This document shows positions 27,230 through 36,196 of a stretch of DNA of 64,000 bases, in pieces (positions within the stretch are counted from its first letter, which is position 1; every line of letters begins with the position of its first letter). Below the pieces are notes generated by a model. That model was given only the letters and a program-made list of their open reading frames with translations, searched no databases and was not told where the DNA came from. A program made the translations under genes and the position numbers. The stretch is taken from contig NZ_ALOU01000047.1 of assembly GCF_000292345.1 (NCBI RefSeq), positions 1 through 64,000 of the forward strand, written 5' to 3'. This stretch comes from Cupriavidus sp. BIS7 (GTDB lineage Bacteria; Pseudomonadota; Gammaproteobacteria; Burkholderiales; Burkholderiaceae).

Positions 27230-28902
27230 GCCGCCCCCGCCTTCCAACGCATTGCAATCCAATGACTGCCGCTTCAGGATTTATCACCACTCCCGCGCCG
27301 CCGAGCCGGCGCCCGCATCTTTCGTGGATACGCAGCGCGCTGTGCGCATGGATGATCGGCAGCGCGGCCGCCGCCTGGGCGCAGCCGCTCTGGTTTGCCG
27401 ACGGGCACCCCACGCAGGCGGCGCAGCAGGCCGTAGCGGCGCTGGCCAACGCCGGTGCGGACGGCCTGGATGCGCAGGACTACGACGCCGAAGCACTAAA
27501 GCAGGCAATCGGGCAGGCAACCGGGCAGGCAACCTCGCAGACAAACGGCAGTGCGGCGCTGCCGCCGGAATCCGTGGACCGGCTCGACAATGCGCTGACC
27601 ACCGCGATGCGCCAGTACCTGTCCGATCTGCACAAGGGTCGCGTCGATCCACGCAAGGTCCATGCAAACTTCACCTTGCCAGACGAAAAATCGTTCGATT
27701 CCGACAGCTATCTGCGCGCAGCCGTTGCGGCAAACCGTCTGCCTGCGGCAATTCACGACGCCGCGCCGGACTTCCCGCTCTACGCCACGCTGCGCGATGC
27801 GCTGGCGCGTTATCACGCGCTGGCTGCGCAGCCGTTCTGGAATAAACCGCTTCCGGCGCCGCCCGGCGGCAAGCTCAACAGCGGCCAGCCATACGACGCG
27901 CTGCCGCAGCTCGCGCAGCGGCTGGAAGCGCTGGGCGACCTGCCATCGGGCACGCCAGTCCCGAAGCATTACGGCGGCGCGCTGCTGACGGCGGTCCAGT
28001 CGTTCCAGAAACGGCACGGACTGGAACCGGATGGCGTTATCGGCATGGGAACGCTCACGCAACTGAACACCACGCCTGCGGCGCGCGTGCAGCAGATCGC
28101 CCTGACGATGGAACGCCTGCGCTGGACGCCGCTGACGGAAGGGCCGCGCGTCATCGTCGTCAACATTCCGGAGTTCATGCTGCACGCCTACGAGTATGTG
28201 GACGGCAAGCTGGACATCAAGCTGGAGATGAAGGTCATTGTCGGCAAGGCGCTTGACACGCGTACGCCGCTGTTCCGCGAGGACATGCGCTATATCGAGT
28301 TCAGCCCCTACTGGAACGTGCCGCCGTCGATCGCGCGCGGCGAAGTGGTGCCGCGGCTGCGGCGCGACCCTGGCTATTTCACGCAGCAAGGGTTCGAGTT
28401 CGTCTCCGGCAACCAGGCGATCACCGCGCTGACCCCTGCCAATCTCGACGCGGTCATGAACGGCCAGATGCGCATCCGGCAGCGGCCGGGCCCGCAAAAT
28501 GCGCTCGGAGACATCAAGTTCGTGTTTCCGAACAACCAGAACATCTACCTGCACCACACGCCTACCCCGCAATTGTTCCAGCGTGACCGCCGCGACTTCA
28601 GCCATGGGTGCATCCGCGTGGAGGAGCCGGTGGCGCTGGCGAAGTTCGTGCTGCAGGACATGCCTGACTGGACCGAGGACCGCATCCGGCAGGCAATGAG
28701 CAAGGGCAAGTCCAATACCGTCGCGCTGAAGCAGCCGCTGCCGGTGGTGCTGGCCTACGGCACCGCCATCGCCCGCGCAGACGGGCGTGTATATTTCCTG
28801 CCAGATATCTACGGACAGGACAAACTGCTGGAGCAGGCGCTGCGGCAGCGCACCACGCCCGCTTCCGCACACACTAGCCAGTTCTTGCAGGCAAAGCCAT
28901 GA
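27226..28902 (+). CDS. ldtD: YcbB/LdtD-type L,D-transpeptidase
   Basis: 558 aa: N-terminal signal/anchor (WIRSALCAWMIGSAAAAWAQ), a helical scaffold region, a peptidoglycan-binding domain (VQSFQKRHGLEPDGVIGMGT, about residues 260-285), and the YkuD domain with HHTPTPQLFQ and the catalytic motif SHGCIRVEEP (Cys near residue 464). Makes 3-3 crosslinks in peptidoglycan. Translationally coupled to the EAL gene upstream and to the MepK-like gene downstream. Start at 27226 or MTAAS at 27262. Confidence 0.9.
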   Translation: MSRPRLPTHCNPMTAASGFITTPAPPSRRPHLSWIRSALCAWMIGSAAAAWAQPLWFADGHPTQAAQQAVAALANAGADGLDAQDYDAEALKQAIGQATGQATSQTNGSAALPPESVDRLDNALTTAMRQYLSDLHKGRVDPRKVHANFTLPDEKSFDSDSYLRAAVAANRLPAAIHDAAPDFPLYATLRDALARYHALAAQPFWNKPLPAPPGGKLNSGQPYDALPQLAQRLEALGDLPSGTPVPKHYGGALLTAVQSFQKRHGLEPDGVIGMGTLTQLNTTPAARVQQIALTMERLRWTPLTEGPRVIVVNIPEFMLHAYEYVDGKLDIKLEMKVIVGKALDTRTPLFREDMRYIEFSPYWNVPPSIARGEVVPRLRRDPGYFTQQGFEFVSGNQAITALTPANLDAVMNGQMRIRQRPGPQNALGDIKFVFPNNQNIYLHHTPTPQLFQRDRRDFSHGCIRVEEPVALAKFVLQDMPDWTEDRIRQAMSKGKSNTVALKQPLPVVLAYGTAIARADGRVYFLPDIYGQDKLLEQALRQRTTPASAHTSQFLQAKP

Positions 28903-29465
28903 CCCAGTCGCGCACACCCGCCGCCCGCCGCCGCTTCCTGCATCATGCGGGTGGCCTGATACTCGGCACCGGATTCACGGCGCTCGCGCCCGGTGTTGCG
29001 CTTGCCGATATGCCGGAGGCACGCTCGCTGTCCTTTTCCCACACCCATACGGGTGAAAAGCTTGCGCTGGTCTATGCAATGGGTGATCAGGTGCTGCCCC
29101 AGGCACAACAGGCTCTCAACCATTTCCTGCGGGACCATTACTCCGGCGACGTCGGCGCGATCGACCCGAAGTTGTTTGACCTGCTGTTCGCGCTGCGCCA
29201 GTCACTTGGCGCGGAGGGCCCGTTCCACGTCATCTCGGGTTACCGCAGTCCGGCCACCAACGCGCGCCTGCGCAAGACACGCGGCGGCGGCGTGGCCAGC
29301 CACAGCCTGCACATGGACGGCATGGCAATCGACATCCGCCTGCCCGGCGTGCAGCTGGGTGATCTTCGCGACGCAGCGGTGTCACTGCAAGATGGAGGCG
29401 TCGGGTTCTACCAGCATGAAGATTTCGTACACGTCGATACCGGGCGTGTGCGGCAGTGGGGGTAG
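28899..29465 (+). CDS. mepK: MepK/YcbK-type murein endopeptidase (M15/DUF882)
   Basis: 188 aa with a Tat-like signal (AARRRFLHHAGGLILGTGF). The M15-type zinc motif is readable as SHSLHMDGMAIDIRLP and VHVDTGRVRQWG, and FHVISGYRSPATNARLR fits the family. In E. coli YcbK/MepK cleaves 3-3 and 4-3 crosslinks and is encoded next to YcbB, the same neighbour as here. Start overlaps the LdtD stop (ATGA). Synthase and hydrolase of the same bond are therefore made together. Confidence 0.88.
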   Translation: MTQSRTPAARRRFLHHAGGLILGTGFTALAPGVALADMPEARSLSFSHTHTGEKLALVYAMGDQVLPQAQQALNHFLRDHYSGDVGAIDPKLFDLLFALRQSLGAEGPFHVISGYRSPATNARLRKTRGGGVASHSLHMDGMAIDIRLPGVQLGDLRDAAVSLQDGGVGFYQHEDFVHVDTGRVRQWG

Positions 29466-29652
29466 CGCTGGCCGGACCCTCGGCGGGCAGGTTCAATCTC
29501 ATCATCCGGCGATGATGGCCGTTATCGGCCGTGGTCGTATGGCGCTGGCCACAGCGGGATTGATACACTGCGGGAAAACCCTATCAGGGAATCCACCAAG
29601 GATTGCCAACAGGCTCATCCACCGCTGACCGCGCTTTACCAGCGCTCCGAAC

Positions 29653-29832
29653 ATGTCCACACAACTCGACACCAGCTACCTGCCCTACGGCGCAACGCTC
29701 ACCAAGACCCCGCCGCGCGACGGCAACCAGTCGTCCTGGTGGGGCAGCTACTGGGCCGGCGGCTGGGACCTGTACCTCGACAACGCCCGCGCCATTGCGC
29801 AGGCGTACATGCCCCCGCAGCAGGACCGCTGA
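29653..29832 (+). CDS. Small hypothetical Trp/Tyr-rich protein (59 aa)
   Basis: MSTQLDTSYLPYGATLTK at the start, then SWWGSYWAGGWDLYLDN and a short helical tail ending MPPQQDR. High-GC codon third positions fit the host. No clear ribosome-binding site. It fills the gap between mepK and the convergent CoA-transferase gene, whose stop codon abuts its own. Not recognised; soluble rather than membrane by composition. Confidence 0.5.
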   Translation: MSTQLDTSYLPYGATLTKTPPRDGNQSSWWGSYWAGGWDLYLDNARAIAQAYMPPQQDR

Positions 29833-31134
29833 CTACAGAATGCCCCTGGCATGCAGGTCCGCGATGTCGTCGGGCCCGAGATCGAGATAGTCACGCAGCA
29901 CCTCGTCCGTATGCTGGCCCAGCGCTGGCGGCGCATACCGTACGGTGGGGGGTGTTTCCGACAGCCGCAAGGGACTGGCCGTGGTGCTGATCCGGTTAAC
30001 GGCATCGGACTGCGGACGCCCGGCTGAACCGTAGCGATCTTGTTCGACGCGCAGCGCGCGATGCTGGACATGCGCATCGGCAAACGCCTGCCCGATATCG
30101 TTGATCGGGCCGCATGGCACTGACGCAGCCTCCAGCAGACGAATCCACTCGCTCGTCGGCTTCTTGCGTGTGACCTCGTTCATCATCGGGATCAGCGTCC
30201 GCCGATGGGTGACGCGGGCCGTGTTGGTGGCATACCGATCGTCGCGAGCCCAATCGACATCGGCAACCTCACAGAAGCGCGCGAACTGGCCGTCATTGCC
30301 GATAGCCAGCAGCATGTCGCCGTCATGCGTCGGGAAATCCTGATACGGCACGACGCTTGGGTGCGTGTTCCCCTGGCGCGTCGGGACGACGCCAGCGTTC
30401 AGGTACCCCGCCCCCTGGTTTGCCAGCACCGCCATGGCAACGTCGAGCAGGGCGATATCGATATGCTGCCCGCGCCCTGTATAGTGCCGCGCCTCGATCG
30501 CGCCAAGGATGGCGGTGGTGGCGTACATCCCCGTGAACACGTCGATCACCGCAACACCCACGCGCACCGGGCCGGCACCCGGTTCGCCATCCGCCTGGCC
30601 GGTGATGCTCATCAGGCCGCTCATGGCCTGGATCAGCAGGTCATAGCCAGGCCGCGCCGCATACGGGCCGGTCTGGCCGAATCCCGTCACGGAGCAGTAG
30701 ATCAGGCGTGGATTCAGCGCACTGAGCGAATCGTAGTCGAGTCCATAGCGCTTGAGCCCGCCGGTCTTGTAGTTCTCGATGACCACGTCGCTTTTCATTG
30801 CCAGCTCGCGGATCAGCTTCTGCCCTTCCGGCGTGGCGATGTCGATCGTCACCGAGCGCTTGTTGCGATTGCAGGCGGCGAAGTAGCTGGCCTGGCTCGT
30901 CGGGCCGTCTTCGCCGCCAAGGTACGGAGGCCCCCAGCGCCGGGTATCGTCACCCTCGCCCGGCTTCTCTACCTTGATCACATCGGCACCCATATCGGCA
31001 AGGTTCTGCGTGCACCAGGGCCCCGCCAGCACGCGCGAAAGGTCCAGCACGCGGATATGGCTCAATGCACCGGTCTGCCGGGACGGCGGTGGCAGGCCGG
31101 TTGTCGAATCAGTCGAATCGATTGGTGTCGTCAT
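29833..31134 (-). CDS. Class III (CaiB/BaiF) acyl-CoA:carboxylate CoA-transferase
   Basis: 433 aa. The N-terminus reads IRVLDLSRVLAGPWCTQNL, ADMGADVIKVEKPGEGDDTR, and the catalytic Asp is in RPGYDLLIQAMSGL (residue about 180). C-terminal IDIALLDVAMAVLANQ and PFPTHDGD-like blocks fit the family. Transfers CoA between an organic acid and an acyl-CoA. It is last in a leftward run starting with the dehydrogenases near 36 kb, and provides an alternative to the two CoA ligases for activating the substrate. Confidence 0.9.
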   Translation of the reverse strand: MTTPIDSTDSTTGLPPPSRQTGALSHIRVLDLSRVLAGPWCTQNLADMGADVIKVEKPGEGDDTRRWGPPYLGGEDGPTSQASYFAACNRNKRSVTIDIATPEGQKLIRELAMKSDVVIENYKTGGLKRYGLDYDSLSALNPRLIYCSVTGFGQTGPYAARPGYDLLIQAMSGLMSITGQADGEPGAGPVRVGVAVIDVFTGMYATTAILGAIEARHYTGRGQHIDIALLDVAMAVLANQGAGYLNAGVVPTRQGNTHPSVVPYQDFPTHDGDMLLAIGNDGQFARFCEVADVDWARDDRYATNTARVTHRRTLIPMMNEVTRKKPTSEWIRLLEAASVPCGPINDIGQAFADAHVQHRALRVEQDRYGSAGRPQSDAVNRISTTASPLRLSETPPTVRYAPPALGQHTDEVLRDYLDLGPDDIADLHARGIL

Positions 31135-31151
31135 GGTGACTCGGGAGGTGG

Positions 31152-32045
31152 TCAGGCAATCTCCGCCCAGCCATGGCTGAGCACGACCTTGTCGCGCTCC
31201 TGCACGCTGGCCCGCAATTGGTATTGATTGGATTGGACCGGATCGCGCCAGATCTCGGTAACGAGCGTTTCGCCCGGAAAGACCGGCGCGGCAAAGCGGA
31301 TATCGAACGCCCGCAGCCGTGACGAATCACCTCCGGCGCATTGCCGCAGCAGCGCGTGGGCGACGAGTCCGTAGCTGGCAAGGCCATGCAGGATCGGACG
31401 CTCGAAGCCCGCCGCCTGCGCGACGGCCGGGTCTGCGTGCAGCGGATTGAAGTCACCCATCAACCGATACAGCAATGCGGCTTCAGGCCGCGTGGGCTGT
31501 GTATCGACGAAATCGGGTGGTCTGTCCTCCGGTGTGGGCCGCAGTGCGGGCAGCGGCTCATCGCTCGGCTGTCCGCCGTCCGCCTGGCTGAAGCCGCCAT
31601 CGCCGCGCAGGAACGACACCTGTTGCACGGTTGCCAGCAGATCGCCCTGTGTGGTTTCCAGCGTTCGCTCGGTGACCATGATGGCGCCCTTGCCGGCGCC
31701 CTTGTCGGTCAGGTGCGTGATGCGGTTATGGCCGACCACTTCCGCCTCGGCAGGCAACGGGCGATGCAGCCGCAGCCGCTGCTCGCCGTGCAGCAGCCTG
31801 ACCCAGTCGATGCCGGTATCCGCTTCGCGCGCCCAGAAGCCGGGATAGCCAAGCACCACTGCCTGCGACGGCAGCGCACGCAACCCGCCAGGCGCGCCTT
31901 CGAAAACGAAAGGCAAGGCCGATGCATTCATCGGATCGTTGCCAAGGCCCAGGCTCAGCGCGTACAGCATGGTGTCGCGTGCGGTGTAGCGCTGGCGGAC
32001 CGGCGCGAATGCGCGGTTACGCAGATGCTGGTAGCTGATCGGCAT
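31152..32045 (-). CDS. MaoC-family double-hotdog enoyl-CoA hydratase
   Basis: 297 aa. Two hotdog halves: the N-terminal one around VVLGYPGFWAREADTGIDW, the C-terminal one with the MaoC signature GDFNPLHADPAVAQAAGFER and ILHGLASYG, where Asp and His are the catalytic pair. Hydrates trans-2-enoyl-CoA. Close to the DUF35 and thiolase-like genes on the same strand (13-base gap). Confidence 0.88.
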   Translation of the reverse strand: MPISYQHLRNRAFAPVRQRYTARDTMLYALSLGLGNDPMNASALPFVFEGAPGGLRALPSQAVVLGYPGFWAREADTGIDWVRLLHGEQRLRLHRPLPAEAEVVGHNRITHLTDKGAGKGAIMVTERTLETTQGDLLATVQQVSFLRGDGGFSQADGGQPSDEPLPALRPTPEDRPPDFVDTQPTRPEAALLYRLMGDFNPLHADPAVAQAAGFERPILHGLASYGLVAHALLRQCAGGDSSRLRAFDIRFAAPVFPGETLVTEIWRDPVQSNQYQLRASVQERDKVVLSHGWAEIA

Positions 32046-32058
32046 GATTCACTCGCAC

Positions 32059-32457
32059 TCAGGCCGGCGCAAAGACCGGAACGGGCGACCCGCCATCGGT
32101 CTCGGCAAACCTTACCTTCACCCGTTGGCCAATCCGCACGCTATCCAGATCGGTGTCGACGATATGGGTCATCATCGTCACGCCTTCGTCCAGCTTCACA
32201 TAAGCGATGCAGTACGGATTGGGGCCCGCGCGGCGCGTGATGCTGTACGAATAGATCTCGCCTTGCCCGCTGGCGGTCTTCCATTCCGTGTCACCCATGC
32301 AGAACGGGCAAAGCGTGCGCGGATACCAGTGCGGCTTGCCGCAGGACTTGCAGTGCCGCACGAGCAGTTGCCCCTCGCGCGCGGCCTGCCAGAAGGCGGT
32401 GTTGTCGGGCAGCTCGTCGGGAGCCTTGTAGAGCGTGGGGACGTAAGGGGTCGTCAT
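32059..32457 (-). CDS. DUF35 OB-fold protein with zinc ribbon
   Basis: 132 aa. Four Cys in VRHCKSCGKPHWYPRTLCPF C give the rubredoxin-like zinc ribbon, followed by the OB-fold (GEIYSYSITRRAGPNPYCIA Y). These proteins act as partners of thiolase-like enzymes, either as acyl-CoA chaperones or as part of retro-aldolases of the Ltp2/ChsH2 type. Adjacent to the thiolase-like gene (13-base gap). Confidence 0.88.
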   Translation of the reverse strand: MTTPYVPTLYKAPDELPDNTAFWQAAREGQLLVRHCKSCGKPHWYPRTLCPFCMGDTEWKTASGQGEIYSYSITRRAGPNPYCIAYVKLDEGVTMMTHIVDTDLDSVRIGQRVKVRFAETDGGSPVPVFAPA

Positions 32458-32470
32458 CGATTTCTCCCTG

Positions 32471-33643
32471 TTATTCGCGTTCGAGGATCAGGGTGGCAGA
32501 ACCGTGGCGCGAGCCCATGTAGCCGCCGGTGCCCTGGGCCAGTGCCAGGTCGCAGTTCCTGACCTGCACCGCGGGGTGGGCTTCGCCACGCAACTGGCGC
32601 ACCGCTTCGATCACCTTGGTGATGCCGCCACGGTTGGCCGGATGGTTGTTGCAGAGGCCGCCGCCATCGGTGTTGAACGGCAGCCTGCCAACGCCGGAGA
32701 TCAGGTTGCCGTCCATCACGAACTTGCCGCCTTCGCCCTTCTTGCAGAAGCCCAGGTCTTCCAGCTGCATGAGCACGGTGATCGTGAAGCTGTCGTAGAT
32801 CGACGCGTACTTGATATCCGCCGGCGTGACGCCGGCCTCGGCAAAGGCCGCGGCGCCGGAGAACCGCGCGGCCGACCATGACAGGTCCACCTGTCCGCCG
32901 AGCAGGCCCTTCACGTGCTCGCCCGCGCCAAGGACCTTGATCCTGGGGCGATTGAGCTTCGCCGCGATTTCCGGGCGTGCCACGACGAGCGCGCCGCCGC
33001 CGTCCGATACCACGCAGCAATCGAGCCTGTGCAGCGGGTCCGAGATCATTGGCGAGTTCACCACGTCTTCCACGGTCACCACATCGCGCAGCATCGCGTT
33101 CGGGTTGTGCTGGGCATGATGGGATGCGGCCACCTTGACCCATGCGAGCTGTTCCGGCGTGGTGCCGAACTCATACATGTGCCGCTGGGCAACCATCGCG
33201 TACAGGTTCACCGTCACCGGGCTGAACGGCGCCTCGAACGGCTGGTCCGGCAGGTTCGCGCCCCAGTTGCGTGCCTGCGTGCCGCTGGACCCTTCCGAGC
33301 GCGGCCGTCCGGCCAGCGTGATCAGCGCCACGTTGCACTTGCCGGCCGCGATGGCCTGCGCGGCATGCGAGACGTGCGCGATATAGGACGATCCGCCCAT
33401 CTCGCTCGAATCCACATGGCGCACGTTCAGGCCCAGGTAGTCCACCATGTTCACCATGCCGAGGCCAGGCGCGTCGCCAGCGCAGAAGTAGCCGTCGACA
33501 TCGGCCAGCGACAGACCCGCATCCTCGAGCGCACCGCGGGCGCTTTCCGCATGAAGCTGGGCGACGGTCTTGTCCGGCGCCTTGCGGGTGGGGTGCTCGT
33601 ACGCCCCGACGATATATGCCTTGCTATTGATGGTCATCGACAT
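32471..33643 (-). CDS. Thiolase-like protein lacking the nucleophilic Cys (possible retro-aldolase)
   Basis: 390 aa of the SCP-x thiolase family: KAYIVGAYEHPTRKAPDKTV at the start, GGALVVARPE, and GGLCNNHPANRGGITKVIEA near the end. At the position of the usual active-site Cys the sequence is DSSEMGGSSYIAHV (residues 78-91) with no Cys. The same change marks the Ltp2-type aldolases, which also need a DUF35 partner, here the next gene. I therefore favour C-C bond cleavage without CoA over thiolysis. Start at 33643 or MTINS two codons later. Confidence 0.85.
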   Translation of the reverse strand: MSMTINSKAYIVGAYEHPTRKAPDKTVAQLHAESARGALEDAGLSLADVDGYFCAGDAPGLGMVNMVDYLGLNVRHVDSSEMGGSSYIAHVSHAAQAIAAGKCNVALITLAGRPRSEGSSGTQARNWGANLPDQPFEAPFSPVTVNLYAMVAQRHMYEFGTTPEQLAWVKVAASHHAQHNPNAMLRDVVTVEDVVNSPMISDPLHRLDCCVVSDGGGALVVARPEIAAKLNRPRIKVLGAGEHVKGLLGGQVDLSWSAARFSGAAAFAEAGVTPADIKYASIYDSFTITVLMQLEDLGFCKKGEGGKFVMDGNLISGVGRLPFNTDGGGLCNNHPANRGGITKVIEAVRQLRGEAHPAVQVRNCDLALAQGTGGYMGSRHGSATLILERE

Positions 33644-33663
33644 TCATCCGTTATCGTGTCTTG

Positions 33664-34773
33664 TCAGGCCGCCATGGCTTCGCCGTAGCGTTCCAGGTGA
33701 AGGTCGGTGTCGCCAAGCAGCACATCGACCATGGTCAGCGCCTTGAAGTAGTCGCCAACCTCGAGTTCATCGGTCATGCCCATGCCGCCATGCAACTGCA
33801 CGGCCTGCTGGCCGACGAAGCGGGCGGCCTTGGCCGTGACGACCTTCGCGGCGGACACCTTGCGGCGGCGCTCGGCCACGTCGGTGGCATCGAGCCCCTG
33901 CGCGGCCACGTAGGCCATCGACAGCGCCAGCTCCTTCTGCAGCAGCATGTCCGCCACGCGATGCTGGAGCGCCTGGAATGACGCGAGCGGCTTGCCGAAT
34001 TGCTTGCGCGTGGCAAGGTATTCGGCGGTGATCTCGATCAGCCGTTCGATGGCTCCTGCAGTTGCGGCGCATTGCGCGGCAATACCGTGATCAAGGCCGA
34101 GTTCGATCGCGTCGGGGCCGTTCGTCGTCACCAGCGTTGCGGGCACGTTGACCAGCGCAAGGTCGGCACCCGCCAGCCGATCCATGGTCGGATAGCCCGA
34201 CACCGTCAATCCGGGCGCATCGCGATGCACCAGGAACAACGCCAGCGCGCCATCGAGCTTCGCCGAGACGAGATACATGTCGGCCGCCGCGCCGTGCCAG
34301 ACGACCGACTTCGCGCCGTTCAGCACGTAGCCATTGGGCCCCGCATGCCGTGCCAGCGCCTGCGCCGCTTCCGGGCGATAGCGCGTGCCCGGTTCCAGGT
34401 AGGCCAGCGCGAATATCCTTTCGCCGCTTGCAAGCGCAGGCAGCCATTCGGCCTGCAGCGCAACCGGTGCATGCTGCGCGAGGATCGCCGCCGAAATGAC
34501 CCCGCTGGGGATCACTGGCTCCTGCACGAGCGCACGCCCGAGTTCCCGCTGCACGACGACCTGGCTGGCCGGGCCGTGGCCAAACCCGCCATGTTCCGCC
34601 GGCACACCGAGACCGAGCACACCCATCTCTGCCAGCGACGACCAGATGGTCCGGTCGAAGCTGCCATGCTCGCGCGCGTTCCGGCGGCGGCGCTCGAAGG
34701 TGTACTCGGATCCGACAAAACGGCGCAGGCTATCGGCCAGCATCCGCTGCTCTTCGCTATACGTAAAATCCAT
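33664..34773 (-). CDS. Acyl-CoA dehydrogenase
   Basis: 369 aa FAD enzyme: MDFTYSEEQRMLADSLRRFV at the N-terminus, GYVLNGAKSVVWHGAAADMY for the middle beta domain, YLATRKQFGKPLASFQALQH and QLHGGMGMTDELEVGDYFKA at the C-terminus. Introduces the alpha,beta double bond in an acyl-CoA. Paired with a second dehydrogenase gene 17 bases upstream; such tandem pairs can form heterotetramers in sterol side-chain degradation. Confidence 0.9.
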   Translation of the reverse strand: MDFTYSEEQRMLADSLRRFVGSEYTFERRRRNAREHGSFDRTIWSSLAEMGVLGLGVPAEHGGFGHGPASQVVVQRELGRALVQEPVIPSGVISAAILAQHAPVALQAEWLPALASGERIFALAYLEPGTRYRPEAAQALARHAGPNGYVLNGAKSVVWHGAAADMYLVSAKLDGALALFLVHRDAPGLTVSGYPTMDRLAGADLALVNVPATLVTTNGPDAIELGLDHGIAAQCAATAGAIERLIEITAEYLATRKQFGKPLASFQALQHRVADMLLQKELALSMAYVAAQGLDATDVAERRRKVSAAKVVTAKAARFVGQQAVQLHGGMGMTDELEVGDYFKALTMVDVLLGDTDLHLERYGEAMAA

Positions 34774-34790
34774 GCCAGTCGTCGCCTCCC

Positions 34791-35984
34791 CTAGAAGCCG
34801 ATGATCATCTTCGAGATGATGTTCTTCTGAACTTCGGTCGAACCACCGTAGATCGTGGTCTTGCGCATGTCATAGTAGGTGGAGGCAGCCGGTGCCGCCC
34901 AGTCCGGACCGCTCACCGGCTGGGGCGCGCCCAGCTCCATCCAGTCGGTCGAGTACGGCCAGCCGTTGGGGCCGGCCACTTCCATCTGGAGCATGGCGAT
35001 ATCCTGCTGCAGCTCCGAGCCCCGGATCTTGACGATCGACGCTTCAGGGCCTGGCGTGCCGGCAGCCTGCGTGGCCACGCGGAGCAGCAGCATCTCAAGG
35101 GCCATCAGGTCCATCTCCAGGCGAGCGATCTTGTCGCGCATGCGCACGTCGTCGATCAGCCGGTGTCCGCGTCCATCGGCGGTCTCGGCAGCGTATTGGC
35201 GCAACTGGCGCAATTCGCGATAGCAATGGCCGATGCCGGCGATGCCGGTGCGCTCGTGGCCAAGCAGATACTTCGCGTACGTCCAGCCCTTGTTCTCTTC
35301 GCCAAGCAGGTTCCCCGCAGGAACCTCGACATCCTCGAACCAGGTTTCGTTGACGTCGTGACCGCCATCTAGCGTCTTGATCGGCCGGACGGTCACGCCG
35401 GGGGACTTCATGTCGATCAGCAGCATCGAGATGCCTTCCTGCGCCTTGGCCTCCGGATCGGTACGCACCAGGCAGAAAATCCAGTCGGCGAAGTGAGCCA
35501 TCGTCGTCCACGTCTTCTGGCCGTTGACGATGTATTTGTCGCCCTTTCGCACGGCGCTGGTTCTCAGCGAGGCGAGATCGGACCCGGAGCCAGGTTCGGA
35601 ATAGCCCTGGCACCAGAAATCTTCCACGGTGGGGATGCGCGGCAGGAAGCGTTCCTTGTGCTCGGCGCTCGCGTACTTCATCAACACCGGCCCGATCATC
35701 GTGAGCCCGAACGGCAGCATGCGCGGCGCACCGGCCCGCAGCGTTTCGATCTCGAAAATCAGGCGCTGCAGCGCGTTCCAGCCCGTTCCGCCCCATTCCT
35801 TCGGCCAGGTCGGCGCGCCCCATCCATGTGCATGCAGGATGCGATGCCAGCGCACGTAGTCGTCCTTCTCCACGCGCCGGTGGCCCAGCACCTTGTCGCG
35901 GATGTCGTGCGGCAGGTTGGCCTGGACGAAAGCACTGACTTCCTCTCGGAAGGCGTCCTCTTCCTTGGTGAAACGCAGGTCCAT
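34791..35984 (-). CDS. Acyl-CoA dehydrogenase
   Basis: 397 aa from MDLRFTKEEDAFREEVSAF. Blocks WCQGYSEPGSGSDLASLRTS, YIVNGQKTWTTMAHFADWIF, and the C-terminal KTTIYGGSTEVQKNIISKMI are typical of the large bacterial FadE-like subgroup. First gene of the leftward catabolic run; upstream is the divergent CoA-ligase gene with a 212-base gap that must hold both promoters. The frame extends upstream to 36167 but that part is not family sequence. Confidence 0.9.
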   Translation of the reverse strand: MDLRFTKEEDAFREEVSAFVQANLPHDIRDKVLGHRRVEKDDYVRWHRILHAHGWGAPTWPKEWGGTGWNALQRLIFEIETLRAGAPRMLPFGLTMIGPVLMKYASAEHKERFLPRIPTVEDFWCQGYSEPGSGSDLASLRTSAVRKGDKYIVNGQKTWTTMAHFADWIFCLVRTDPEAKAQEGISMLLIDMKSPGVTVRPIKTLDGGHDVNETWFEDVEVPAGNLLGEENKGWTYAKYLLGHERTGIAGIGHCYRELRQLRQYAAETADGRGHRLIDDVRMRDKIARLEMDLMALEMLLLRVATQAAGTPGPEASIVKIRGSELQQDIAMLQMEVAGPNGWPYSTDWMELGAPQPVSGPDWAAPAASTYYDMRKTTIYGGSTEVQKNIISKMIIGF

Positions 35985-36196
35985 GAATCTGTCTCCGGTC
36001 AGTACGAAAGATTCTATGGGCGCGAGCAGCCAGCCGGTTCGAGTTTGCCGAATCCGCCCTTTGACAACGCGAAATATGTGGTTTGTCCGCGGTTTCATAA
36101 CATCGAAGCCGCCCCTTGCAATTTGCGAATGGCGCCGGCCGTGCTTTGCCGCCATGCTGACCGCCATCCCCCGCTACACACAGGACGGCCAGACTC

